Assembly: GCA_016929205.1 (NCBI GenBank)
Contig: JAFGJF010000451.1
Coordinates: 1 to 18,582, forward strand
From: Anaerolineae bacterium
GTDB lineage: Bacteria > Chloroflexota > Anaerolineae > JAFGEY01
Length of the DNA stretch: 18,582 bases
Direction: 5' to 3'
Each line of letters begins with the position of its first letter. Position 1 is the first letter of the stretch. Both the position numbers and the translations under genes were made by a program. The notes beneath the pieces are model-generated. The model saw nothing but the letters and a program-made list of their open reading frames with translations. It was not told where the DNA came from and did not search any database. Shown here one piece after another: positions 1-6,351 of this stretch.

Positions 1-99
1 AAAAGCGTTGCCGAAGCAATGCATCCAAAAAGCGTTGCCGAAGCAATGCATCCAAAAAGCGTTGCCGAAGCAATGCATCCAAAAAGCATTGCCGTTGCC
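1..99. repeat. 27-bp tandem repeat carrying the mnmA start codon
   Basis: Two identical 27-bp units (19-45 and 46-72) each begin with ATG and encode MHPKSVAEA. The window opens inside a further copy (1-18, in frame as KSVAEA). A third, diverged unit (73-99) is the true beginning of the MnmA fold and reads MHPKSIAVA. The first 15 bases of the unit are identical in all three copies that start inside the window. Because 27 is a multiple of three, expansion or contraction keeps the frame and adds or removes start codons. The repeat continues past the window edge, so copy number cannot be read here. Confidence 0.9.
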
Positions 100-1152
100 C
101 TAAGTGGTGGTATAGACAGTGCAATGGCTGCCGCGCTTCTGATCGAAAAAGGACATCGCGTCATTGGTATCACAATGCGTACTTGGCAAGAACCGCCAGA
201 AGGTGAGTTGCATGCCCTCTCAGATCCAGCTGCAAGTGCGCAGCGAGTGGCGAATGCATTGCGCATTCCTTTGCACATCGTCGACGCCGTCCAACCATTC
301 AAACATCAGGTAGTCGAGCGGTTTATTTCCGAGTATAGTGCAGCGCGCACGCCCAACCCCTGCCTGTACTGCAACCGGCACATCAAATTCGGATATTTGC
401 TTCAACAGGCACTGCATCTTGGCGCAGAAAAATTTGCTACAGGGCATTATGCTCGTATCCAATTAGCGTCTGACGGAAGAACGTGGCAGTTATCAAAAGG
501 CATAGATGGACGCAAAGATCAGTCCTATGTGCTCTATATGCTCGGGCAAAAAGAGCTGGGACGCGTCCTTTTTCCGCTCGGAAACTTGACCAAAGATCGC
601 GTGCGCGAGATGGCTGTGGAACGACAGTTGCCCGTTGCACACGTAGAAGAAAGCCAAGACCTATGTTTTGTGTGCGACAATGACTATCGACGCTTTTTGC
701 AGCGCTTTGCGCCCCAATCACTAAAGTCCGGTCCGATTCTGGATAGCACAGGACATCAAGTCGGACAACACAAAGGGTTGGCAGCATACACCGTTGGGCA
801 ACGAAGCGGCCTGGGCATTTCAGCGCCACAAGCACTATATGTTCTACGACTCGACGCAGGCCGCAACGCGCTTATCGTTGGCCCTAAAAGTGAACTGGGG
901 TGCGATCGCTTGCTGGCACATGAGGTGCATTGGGTAAACGAACGCCCTCCAATCAAAGCACTTGACGTAATGGCCAAAATTCGCTACAAAGCTCGTCCGG
1001 CGCGGGCTGTCGTTACGCCGTTGGTTGGCAATCGTGCCCAAGTGCAGTTTGCCGGGCCTCTGCGTGACATTACCCCCGGGCAGGGTGTCGTCTTTTATGG
1101 CCTATCTGCCCAAGCAAACGTCGTGCTTGGCGGCGGTCTGATCGAATCATAG
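73..1152 (+). CDS. mnmA: tRNA-specific 2-thiouridylase MnmA
   Basis: Cytoplasmic enzyme that adenylates and thiolates U34 in the anticodon of Lys, Glu and Gln tRNAs. The PP-loop motif SGGIDS lies at residues 11-16. The first catalytic region, C97-x2-C100 followed by NRHIKF, matches the family's N-C-N-x-x-I-K-F block, and the second (C198-F-V-C201) matches the persulfide-carrying Cys region. The central TGHYAR and GRKDQSYVLY segments are also typical. The length of 359 residues fits the family (about 360-370). I chose the ATG at 73 because MHPKSIAVALSGG lines up with normal MnmA N-termini. The ATGs at 19 and 46 lie in tandem copies of the same codons and would only add MHPKSVAEA units. No clear Shine-Dalgarno is visible before any of the three. 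The extra CxxC cysteines resemble MnmA proteins reported to bind an Fe-S cluster; that reading is inference. Confidence 0.95.
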   Translation: MHPKSIAVALSGGIDSAMAAALLIEKGHRVIGITMRTWQEPPEGELHALSDPAASAQRVANALRIPLHIVDAVQPFKHQVVERFISEYSAARTPNPCLYCNRHIKFGYLLQQALHLGAEKFATGHYARIQLASDGRTWQLSKGIDGRKDQSYVLYMLGQKELGRVLFPLGNLTKDRVREMAVERQLPVAHVEESQDLCFVCDNDYRRFLQRFAPQSLKSGPILDSTGHQVGQHKGLAAYTVGQRSGLGISAPQALYVLRLDAGRNALIVGPKSELGCDRLLAHEVHWVNERPPIKALDVMAKIRYKARPARAVVTPLVGNRAQVQFAGPLRDITPGQGVVFYGLSAQANVVLGGGLIES

Positions 1153-1160
1153 AGGTGAAC

Positions 1161-1439
1161 ATGTTTCCAATCGCTCCCCCAATTTTGCTCTCTCTTGTCA
1201 TTGCCAGTGCATATGCGGCGATCTTTAATTTGTGGCGCAATGGCTCGCCTCGCGATCTGGCCTTTTATCTGATCGCCGGATGGGCAGGATTTGCCATTGG
1301 GCAGGCGGGGGGATGGTTAATTCACTTGAATTGGGGAATGATCGGCAGTGTGTATCTGATCGAAGGGACTGTTTTTTGTTGGTTGTTGTTATTTCTAATG
1401 CAGTGGGTGCGTATGCCTCATGACGACAAGTCCCATTGA
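1161..1439 (+). CDS. small three-helix membrane protein of unknown function
   Basis: A 92-residue protein I cannot assign to a named family. Three hydrophobic stretches, at about residues 4-25, 32-56 and 59-82, suggest a small integral membrane protein. Its short charged tail ends in HDDKSH. A GTG at 1155 is in frame, but the ATG at 1161 is better placed: GAGG at 1152-1155 precedes it by five bases and overlaps the last base of the mnmA stop codon (1150-1152). The gene is therefore probably translated from the mnmA message. It ends 13 bases from the convergent pseudouridine synthase gene, with no obvious terminator between them. Real gene: likely. Function: unknown. Confidence 0.75.
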   Translation: MFPIAPPILLSLVIASAYAAIFNLWRNGSPRDLAFYLIAGWAGFAIGQAGGWLIHLNWGMIGSVYLIEGTVFCWLLLFLMQWVRMPHDDKSH

Positions 1440-1452
1440 AAGGATATTTCGA

Positions 1453-2397
1453 TCAATGAACGACCTGCAACCGCGACAATACCGCCTGCAAATCATCAGG
1501 CAATCTTGATTCAAAAAACAGCCACTCACTGCTGCGGGGATGCCAAAAACCGAGTTGGTGAGCATGGAGGAATTGGCGTGGGCTGGCAATACGTTGTTTG
1601 CGCCGGCCATACACCCGATCGCCGACTAGTGGATGGCCAATGTGGGAAAAATGCACGCGGATCTGATGGGTTCGACCGGTCAAAAGATGCACTTTTGCCA
1701 ACGTGCAAGGTTCGGGAGCACCAAAAGGTACATCAAGAAACTGTAGCACCTCATACTCGGTAACAGCCTGACGCCCTTCTGGCACAACAGCCATTCGTTT
1801 TCTGTTGCGAGGATCGCGTCCCATCATAGTAACTATTCGCCCCGTCGACTCGCCAAGTCGGCCATATACCAAAGCCAGGTATACTTTGGTAACTTGGCGA
1901 GTTTTGAACTGGTGTTGCAGCGCTTTTCGAGCTCCTTGATTCTGAGCGATGACGAGCAGCCCCGATGTATCTTTGTCCAACCGGTGCACAATACCTGGTC
2001 TGAGGCCTTCGACTGTGGTCAAGTCAACCATTTCAGTCATTTTGGGAAATCGGGCGAGCAGGGCATTAACTAATGTATCCTGGCGATAGCTGGTTGCCGG
2101 GTGCACAACCAGTCCGGCCGGTTTATCGATCACAACACAATCCGGATCCTCGTGCACAACACACAAAGGGTGCTCCCAAGGTTCAAGTGCCTGCGGCACT
2201 CGTTGCGGTAACGTGATATAGACAACATCGCCTTTCGCTAGTTTGTATCCTGGCTTAGCTTGGCGATCGTTCACGATAACGCTGCCTGCCCGGATCCATT
2301 TTTCCACTTGAGAACGGGAAAACGATCCGAGGCTTTGGGTTACGAATTGATCCAACCGGCATCCATCGTCTTCGGACACCAACTCTATGCGGTCCAC
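1453..2397 (-). CDS. rluD: 23S rRNA pseudouridine synthase, RluD/RluA family
   Basis: Isomerises specific uridines to pseudouridine in RNA, most likely in 23S rRNA helix 69 if it is a true RluD. An N-terminal S4 RNA-binding domain (about residues 13-70, with RSQVEKWIRAGSVIVN) is followed by the catalytic domain. The family signature HRLDKDTSGLLV places the catalytic aspartate at residue 141. Further motifs are VIDKPAGLVVHP and TGRTHQIRVH. The length of 314 residues matches RluD. The start is a GTG at 2397 with only a weak upstream GGGATG; a longer start is limited by the terminator just upstream. The gene lies 77 bases downstream of lspA on the same strand, and the lspA-rluD pairing is common in bacteria. 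The exact target uridines cannot be read from sequence, so RluA-like specificity remains possible. Confidence 0.92.
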   Translation of the reverse strand: MDRIELVSEDDGCRLDQFVTQSLGSFSRSQVEKWIRAGSVIVNDRQAKPGYKLAKGDVVYITLPQRVPQALEPWEHPLCVVHEDPDCVVIDKPAGLVVHPATSYRQDTLVNALLARFPKMTEMVDLTTVEGLRPGIVHRLDKDTSGLLVIAQNQGARKALQHQFKTRQVTKVYLALVYGRLGESTGRIVTMMGRDPRNRKRMAVVPEGRQAVTEYEVLQFLDVPFGAPEPCTLAKVHLLTGRTHQIRVHFSHIGHPLVGDRVYGRRKQRIASPRQFLHAHQLGFWHPRSSEWLFFESRLPDDLQAVLSRLQVVH

Positions 2398-2416
2398 GCT
2401 AACATCCCATTTGAAT

Positions 2417-2445
2417 AAAAAAAAGCCGCGTCATTGTGACGCAGC
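2417..2445 (-). terminator. intrinsic terminator or attenuator between lspA and rluD
   Basis: Read on the minus strand this is a 9-bp stem (GCTGCGTCA with TGACGCGGC, one G-U pair), a CAA triloop, then eight Ts. It lies after the lspA stop and only about 20 bases before the rluD start. Transcripts from lspA should therefore end here, unless read-through supplies rluD. The + strand reading has no T-tract. Confidence 0.88.
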
Positions 2446-2474
2446 TTGGCCCTCAAAGCAAAATGCGCCGCACC

Positions 2475-2984
2475 TCAGATGCGTTCGCCCACCTTTTCAC
2501 TTGTCCGTGCTTCTTTCCTCTCCTGCCAATCTTCTCTCAAAAGCAAAAGAGCGAGCAAGATGGCGCCACATACAACCGACATATCAGCGATATTGAACAC
2601 TGGCCAGATATACAAATCCACAAAGTCAACGACATATCCCAGCAAAAGCCGGTCAATCAGATTTCCCAGCGCGCCACCCAATTGTAATGCAAGACTAAAT
2701 CGAACCAGTGATTGGCCATCTGGAAGAAACAAATAGTAAAGCAGAATAGCCAGTGAGACGACGATCGAGACCACCGCAAAAAACGGCGCACCATTTTGAA
2801 ACAACCCAAAAACCGCACCCGTATTGGCTACGTAATGAATCCTGAGCCAGTTTGCCCATTCTGGAATCGGCGCCCATACCTCGTACAATTTCAGCCTTGA
2901 AGTGACGGCATACTTGCTGGCCTGATCACCGGCCAACACGACAATCGTCATCACCGGCAGAATCCACCATCCTTTTTTGAACAC
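2475..2984 (-). CDS. lspA: lipoprotein signal peptidase (signal peptidase II)
   Basis: Inner-membrane aspartyl protease that removes signal peptides from diacylglyceryl-modified prolipoproteins. The sequence shows four hydrophobic segments and the family motifs in order: AGDQASK near the N-terminus, [17 protein letters not shown] with catalytic D111, and FNIADMSV with catalytic D134 (numbered from 2984). The frame is open to a TTG at 2999. In-frame GTG codons at 2987 and 2984 follow a GGTGG about 4-7 bases upstream, so I placed the start at 2984, giving 169 residues, normal for the family. It follows the TraR/DksA-type gene by about 65 bases and precedes rluD. The charged tail after the fourth helix is somewhat extended. 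Confidence 0.94.
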   Translation of the reverse strand: MFKKGWWILPVMTIVVLAGDQASKYAVTSRLKLYEVWAPIPEWANWLRIHYVANTGAVFGLFQNGAPFFAVVSIVVSLAILLYYLFLPDGQSLVRFSLALQLGGALGNLIDRLLLGYVVDFVDLYIWPVFNIADMSVVCGAILLALLLLREDWQERKEARTSEKVGERI

Positions 2985-3007
2985 CACTCTTCCACCCAAG
3001 ATAAATC

Positions 3008-3054
3008 AATAATGACCAGTCTCGAATCGCGTTTTCAACTGACCGTTCATTATT
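3008..3054. repeat. imperfect inverted repeat between the DksA-like gene and lspA
   Basis: AATAATGA at 3008-3015 pairs with TCATTATT at 3047-3054, and inner CAGT/ACTG can add four pairs past an asymmetric bulge. The outer arm overlaps the stop codon of the zinc-finger gene. No T-tract follows on either strand, so it is not a standard terminator. It may be a processing site or chance. Confidence 0.35.
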
Positions 3055-3397
3055 GCCTGAAATCAACCTTTTCCTTGCACTTCATACACAGCTTTGCATG
3101 CGGTTTGGCTTCCAATCGCGCCCAGTCTATTTTTTGTTCACATGATTCACACACACCATACGTCCCGGAATCAAACTTTTGCAGAGCTTCCTGAACGCTC
3201 TTTAGTGTATCTTGAAGCCGAGTGCGCATAGACTGATCTTTTGCCTGCTCAAAAGCCTCTGTGCCATCGTCCGCCATATGGGTTCCATATCCCATGTGAT
3301 CGTTTGCCCAAGAGGTCTCGTGGCCCAGTTGTGCCAGCAAACGTTCATGCTCTCTGAGCAACATTTGCTGAAACTCTTGGAGATTTTGAACAACCAT
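3050..3397 (-). CDS. TraR/DksA-family zinc-finger protein
   Basis: A 115-residue cytoplasmic protein of the DksA/TraR (YteA-like) type. Such proteins bind the RNA polymerase secondary channel or act as small regulators. The N-terminal two-thirds is charged and helical, probably a coiled coil (residues about 1-75, with LQEFQQMLLREHERL). The C-terminal finger C-x2-C-x17-C-x2-C (CESC...CMKC) follows the family phrase GTYGVCESC. The ORF extends upstream to 3424, but the ATG at 3397 has a near-perfect AAGGAGGT four bases before it, so that start is chosen. It lies 23 bases after the frameshifted gene and about 65 before lspA, suggesting one transcript. Which partner or signal it responds to cannot be seen. 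Confidence 0.9.
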   Translation of the reverse strand: MVVQNLQEFQQMLLREHERLLAQLGHETSWANDHMGYGTHMADDGTEAFEQAKDQSMRTRLQDTLKSVQEALQKFDSGTYGVCESCEQKIDWARLEAKPHAKLCMKCKEKVDFRQ

Positions 3398-3420
3398 ATT
3401 ACCTCCTTGCCTCACAGCAC

Positions 3421-3887
3421 TCAAACTGACTCATCCGCTAGAACAGCTTGAAAATAATCAAGTTCATTGAACCAAAAGCCGTGCGTAAAGTCTGTCTGGA
3501 GACTATCAAGCAAAATTATACCCTTATCTCGCCTCAAATGCAAAAACAACCAGGCTGCGAAACGGCTCATCTCCCGCCAGAGTTCTTGGATGCCTCCAAA
3601 TAACGCACCTTGGCAGATTCCGACAACTCTGACGCCAAAGGCATGCCAACCCAACAACCATATGAATGATGATATTTATACATCTCTTGATCGAATGCGA
3701 CCTGCTTGGCTTCTTGAGACGAACTGGCTAGGATCAACACATCAACACTGGTCATTCCGTCTTCGCCATAGTCACAGTCAAGATGCAGGCATTCGTTTGC
3801 TTTGAGACACCAAGCACAATCACCCACATCAGTCCACTCGATAGTACCACAGACATGATAGAGTTGCATCGGCCTAACCGCCTCCAA
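3421..3887 (-). pseudogene. frameshifted gene of unknown function (two overlapping frames)
   Basis: Two minus-strand frames overlap and each looks like half of one protein. The first, from ATG 3887 (or 3869) to a stop at 3567, is rich in cysteine (HVCG, DCAWC, NEC, LDCDYGEDG) and continues as VDVLILASSS and KVRYLEAS. The second, open from about 3657 to a stop at 3421, ends ELWREMSRFAAWLFLH ... GFWFNELDYFQAV. A -1 shift near 3590-3600 would join them into a protein of about 150 residues. No classical slippery heptamer is visible, so a real frameshift mutation or a sequencing error is more likely than programmed shifting. I do not recognise the family. The paired cysteines could bind metal. It lies directly upstream of the DksA-like gene and may head the operon. 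Confidence 0.5.
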
Positions 3888-3898
3888 GTGCCATCAGG

Positions 3899-3931
3899 AA
3901 AAAAAGACACCCACCCTTACGAGTGGGCGTC
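3899..3931 (-). terminator. intrinsic terminator upstream of the frameshifted gene
   Basis: On the minus strand a 10-bp stem (GACGCCCACT with GGTGGGTGTC, including two G-U pairs) closes a CGTAAG loop and is followed by seven Ts. It lies about 55 bases after the stop of the decayed aldo/keto reductase frame, so it is probably that gene's own terminator. It also sits between the promoter-like site at 3985-4012 and the next gene, where it could act as an attenuator. Confidence 0.85.
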
Positions 3932-3984
3932 CCTCAGCCAAACAGAACGTGCTAAACCAATCCTTACTGCAACAACTTATCCCC

Positions 3985-4012
3985 ATTATAACCTGACTAT
4001 TGAGTTTGTCAA
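3985..4012 (-). promoter_or_regulatory. sigma-70 type promoter with consensus boxes
   Basis: On the minus strand a consensus TTGACA (4007-4012) is followed by a 16-base spacer and a consensus TATAAT (3985-3990). Transcription would start near 3978 and run through the terminator at 3931-3899 into the frameshifted gene and the DksA-like/lspA genes. The boxes overlap the end of the aldo/keto reductase pseudogene frame, whose stop TAA lies inside the -10 box. Activity is inferred only from sequence. Confidence 0.6.
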
Positions 4013-4305
4013 GGGGGAAACGGCCTTAACCTTACTTGGCCTTGGCCCTTGCATAGACAATACCACTTTTTTTCTTCCAGAAGCCGCTAGTTGATCCACA
4101 TTGCGCGCACCAATGATTGGTTCAGTCAAAGCGGGATTTGACATCACCCACGCTACAGCCAACACCGCAGGTTGATACCGGCATCGCGACAGCGATGAAA
4201 CATTTTAGCCGACATAGCTTCATCGGCATCGCCACCAAAAGACATCGTCCCAAAACATAGGCTGGATACTAAAACTCCAGTCTTGCCCAACATACGGTAT
4301 TCCAT
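3986..4305 (-). pseudogene. aldo/keto reductase, remnant with internal deletion
   Basis: The first 45 or so codons from ATG 4305 encode a clear aldo/keto reductase N-terminus (MEYRMLGKTGVLVSSLCFGTMSFGG, then HRCRDAGIN), preceded by a GGAGGAG ribosome site eight bases upstream. Immediately after GIN the frame is lost. A shifted frame (4171 to the stop at 3986-3988) encodes an aldo/keto reductase C-terminus, with AVAWVMSNPALTEPIIGARN, then VDQLAASG. Family members have about 320 residues, so some 200 central residues, including the catalytic Tyr/Lys/His part of the barrel, are missing at a junction near 4171. The C-terminal codons remain open for 61 codons, which suggests the deletion is recent. 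It has no function as an oxidoreductase. Confidence 0.88.
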
Positions 4306-4329
4306 CTTGCGTTCTCCTCCCCAGTCAAA

Positions 4330-4360
4330 TTGCGCGCATACTTGCGCGCATACTTGCGCA
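4330..4360. repeat. 12-bp tandem repeat in the pseudogene-anmK gap
   Basis: TTGCGCGCATAC occurs twice in direct succession (4330-4341, 4342-4353) and is followed by a partial third copy, TTGCGCA. The unit contains the palindrome TGCGCGCA or GCGCGC. It lies between the divergent aldo/keto reductase remnant and anmK, where a regulator could bind, but it may be simple slippage. Confidence 0.7.
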
Positions 4361-4431
4361 ATCACGTCATCTATGATAAAAACACCAAGTCATTGTTTAC
4401 GAAAACGCCTCACAAAAAAGGAGTTGTTTGG

Positions 4432-5655
4432 ATGCTTATCGTAGGTCTTATGTCTGGCACCTCTGCAGATGGCATAGACGCCGCTGTAGTGAAATTTAGC
4501 CAGGAAAGAGAGCTGGTACGCATAAAAATCCTTGCCTGTATTGAATTGCCGCACCTCGCTCAAGTACGCCGCCAGATTCTCAACCTCTTTCCGCCAAACC
4601 GCGGCAGCGCTAGAGCGATCTGTGAAACGAACGTGGCGATTGGCGATGCGTTTGCGATAGCAGCGCTAAAGGCCATAGAAACGGCGGGACTAACGCCCAG
4701 CCAAGTCGATCTAGTTGCCTCACATGGCCAAACCATCTATCATCAAGTAGAGCCGGGACACCTTCGTTCCACACTGCAAATTGGCGAACCAGCCGTCATT
4801 GCCGAAAAAACAGGTATTACTACCATCTCGAATTTTCGGCCGCGCGATATTGCCGCCGGTGGGCAAGGTGCACCATTAGTCAGTTACATCGATTATTTGC
4901 TCTTCCACAAACCCGGACACACGCGCGCCATTCAGAATATCGGTGGCATTGGCAATGTCACTGTTCTGAGCGACACTGTTTTTGCTTTTGACACCGGACC
5001 TGGCAATGCGCTCATTGACCATGCAGCATCACGTTTGTCTGGCGAAAAACTGGTGTGCGATCTAGATGGAAAATGGGCAGCTCGGGGCACAATCCACCAA
5101 GGCATTTTGAGCAAACTATTGGCTCACCCCTATCTGAAACAACCACCACCCAAAACAACCGGGCGCGAACTCTTTGGCGCGACCTTTGCCAATCAGGTGA
5201 TCGATGATGCACTAACAATCAAACTATCACCCTATGATATTCTGGCTACACTAACCGCATTCACTGCAGATTCGATCGCTCGGGCATATGCTGATTTCAT
5301 AGCGAGCAGCGTAAACGAGGTCATCTTGAGTGGCGGTGGACAACGCAACCCTACGTTGGTGCAAATGTTGAAACAAAAGCTTGGACCTCAAATCCCTGTG
5401 CGTATGGCTGACACCTTTGGTATACCCAGCGATGGTAAAGAATCGATCTCATTCGCCGTGCTTGGCTATCTGACTATACACGGATGGACAGGCACACTAG
5501 CTACCTGTACCGGCGCAAACCATGCATCCATTTTGGGCACCATAACACCCGGCGCGAACTATCGTCACCTGTTGGCTCAAGTGCTTGCAACCACAGAGCA
5601 GCCACCTATCCAACTTGGCCTCGAACAAGACGTACCAGCGTCTAGACTAACCTAG
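4432..5655 (+). CDS. anmK: anhydro-N-acetylmuramic acid kinase AnmK
   Basis: Cytoplasmic kinase that opens the 1,6-anhydro ring of anhydroMurNAc and phosphorylates it to MurNAc-6-phosphate in peptidoglycan recycling. The sugar kinase/ASKHA fold motifs are all present: GLMSGTSADGID at residues 5-16, ASHGQTIYH, NIGGIGNVT, FDTGPGNALID with the probable catalytic base D187, LSGGGQRNP, and FGIPSDGKESISFAVLG near the C-terminus. The frame is open upstream to 4330, but those codons run through the 12-bp repeat and are not conserved-looking. The ATG at 4432 follows AAGGAG by eight bases and begins the family sequence at once. At 407 residues it is slightly longer than the E. coli enzyme, with extra C-terminal residues. 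Its stop codon region overlaps the convergent LPVTG gene by nine bases. No murQ or other recycling gene is in view. Confidence 0.95.
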   Translation: MLIVGLMSGTSADGIDAAVVKFSQERELVRIKILACIELPHLAQVRRQILNLFPPNRGSARAICETNVAIGDAFAIAALKAIETAGLTPSQVDLVASHGQTIYHQVEPGHLRSTLQIGEPAVIAEKTGITTISNFRPRDIAAGGQGAPLVSYIDYLLFHKPGHTRAIQNIGGIGNVTVLSDTVFAFDTGPGNALIDHAASRLSGEKLVCDLDGKWAARGTIHQGILSKLLAHPYLKQPPPKTTGRELFGATFANQVIDDALTIKLSPYDILATLTAFTADSIARAYADFIASSVNEVILSGGGQRNPTLVQMLKQKLGPQIPVRMADTFGIPSDGKESISFAVLGYLTIHGWTGTLATCTGANHASILGTITPGANYRHLLAQVLATTEQPPIQLGLEQDVPASRLT

Positions 5656-5659
5656 TCTA
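5643..5659. repeat. inverted repeat at the overlapping stops of two convergent genes
   Basis: TAGACTA (5643-5649) and TAGTCTA (5653-5659) flank a 3-base gap. The arms contain the stop codons of anmK (+, TAG 5653-5655) and of the LPVTG protein (-, TAG 5647-5649). It could form a weak hairpin on either transcript, but no T-tract follows. Confidence 0.5.
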
Positions 5660-6348
5660 TTGTGTCGTGCTTCCTTGCGTATGGCATACCACAAACCAAT
5701 CGCGAGCAAACCCAATCCCAAGGGTACCCATCCTAACCAGGAGAGCGCCTGTTGGCCTGTTACAGGAAGGAGCGGATCTGGAATCGTAATCGTCACCGGA
5801 GGTGATGAGTCGTTTCCGCCATTAGGAGAATTCAGTACAGCCACATTTTCCAGCCTTAACGGTGCGGGGGCATCTTGTTGCAAACGCGTTTGAATGACGA
5901 TTTCTACAACAAAGCCCGGCCCTACAATGCCGACCTGGACAGTAACCACTTGGCCATCAACTGTCACAGTTCCCTGAGTTGTCGTGACCTCTAGAATATC
6001 AAAATATTCTGACACCTCATCGGTGACAACCACATCCACCGCCGCATACTGACCATTGTTTGTCACTTCAATCGTGAATGTCACCTCTTCACCCGGGTAA
6101 GCTGAAGAAGGATCGCCTCGCTTGGTGATAGCAGGATCGGCTTTGCCAATTTGAGGTGTAGGTGTAGATTCGGTATGAAAAGGTGTGTTGGTTGGCGCCG
6201 GCGTCGACGTCGGCGTAAAACCCAACAAAGGCGCAGAGGGAGGCGCCGCTCTGACCGCTTGCGCCTGAAGAAACAGTCCGCCGAGCAAGAGCAAAGCAAA
6301 CAACGCTGGCCACTTGATCCAAACACAAGTATTTGATTCTTTATACAT
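5647..6348 (-). CDS. secreted single-DUF11 protein with LPVTG cell-surface anchor
   Basis: A 233-residue exported protein. In order: a signal peptide (residues 1-35, with hydrophobic ALFALLLLGGLFLQ and an AxA-type end), a Pro/Thr-rich linker (about 45-67, rich in TPTPT-like pairs), one DUF11 beta-sandwich domain (about 70-190, with YPGEEVTFTIEVTNNGQ), and a C-terminal sorting signal. That signal is LPVTG at 194-198, a hydrophobic stretch (WLGWVPLGLGLLAIGLW) and a basic tail RKEARHNR. This is the classical sortase substrate layout; no sortase gene is in the window. The ATG at 6348 lies three bases after the protease stop, and its AGGAGG is inside the end of the protease gene, so translation is probably coupled. 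It is the last gene of the three-gene surface operon and may be the anchored partner of the two larger proteins (inference). Confidence 0.88.
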   Translation of the reverse strand: MYKESNTCVWIKWPALFALLLLGGLFLQAQAVRAAPPSAPLLGFTPTSTPAPTNTPFHTESTPTPQIGKADPAITKRGDPSSAYPGEEVTFTIEVTNNGQYAAVDVVVTDEVSEYFDILEVTTTQGTVTVDGQVVTVQVGIVGPGFVVEIVIQTRLQQDAPAPLRLENVAVLNSPNGGNDSSPPVTITIPDPLLPVTGQQALSWLGWVPLGLGLLAIGLWYAIRKEARHNRLG

Positions 6349-6351
6349 TGA

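Noticed and set aside
3570..3657. Programmed -1 frameshifting in the split unknown gene
   Set aside because: No X-XXY-YYZ heptamer in the zero frame and no clear downstream pseudoknot; mutation or sequencing error is simpler.
4330..4431. Upstream extension of anmK (MRAYLRAYLR...)
   Set aside because: It reads through the 12-bp repeat and has no ribosome site; ATG 4432 has AAGGAG and begins the family motif.
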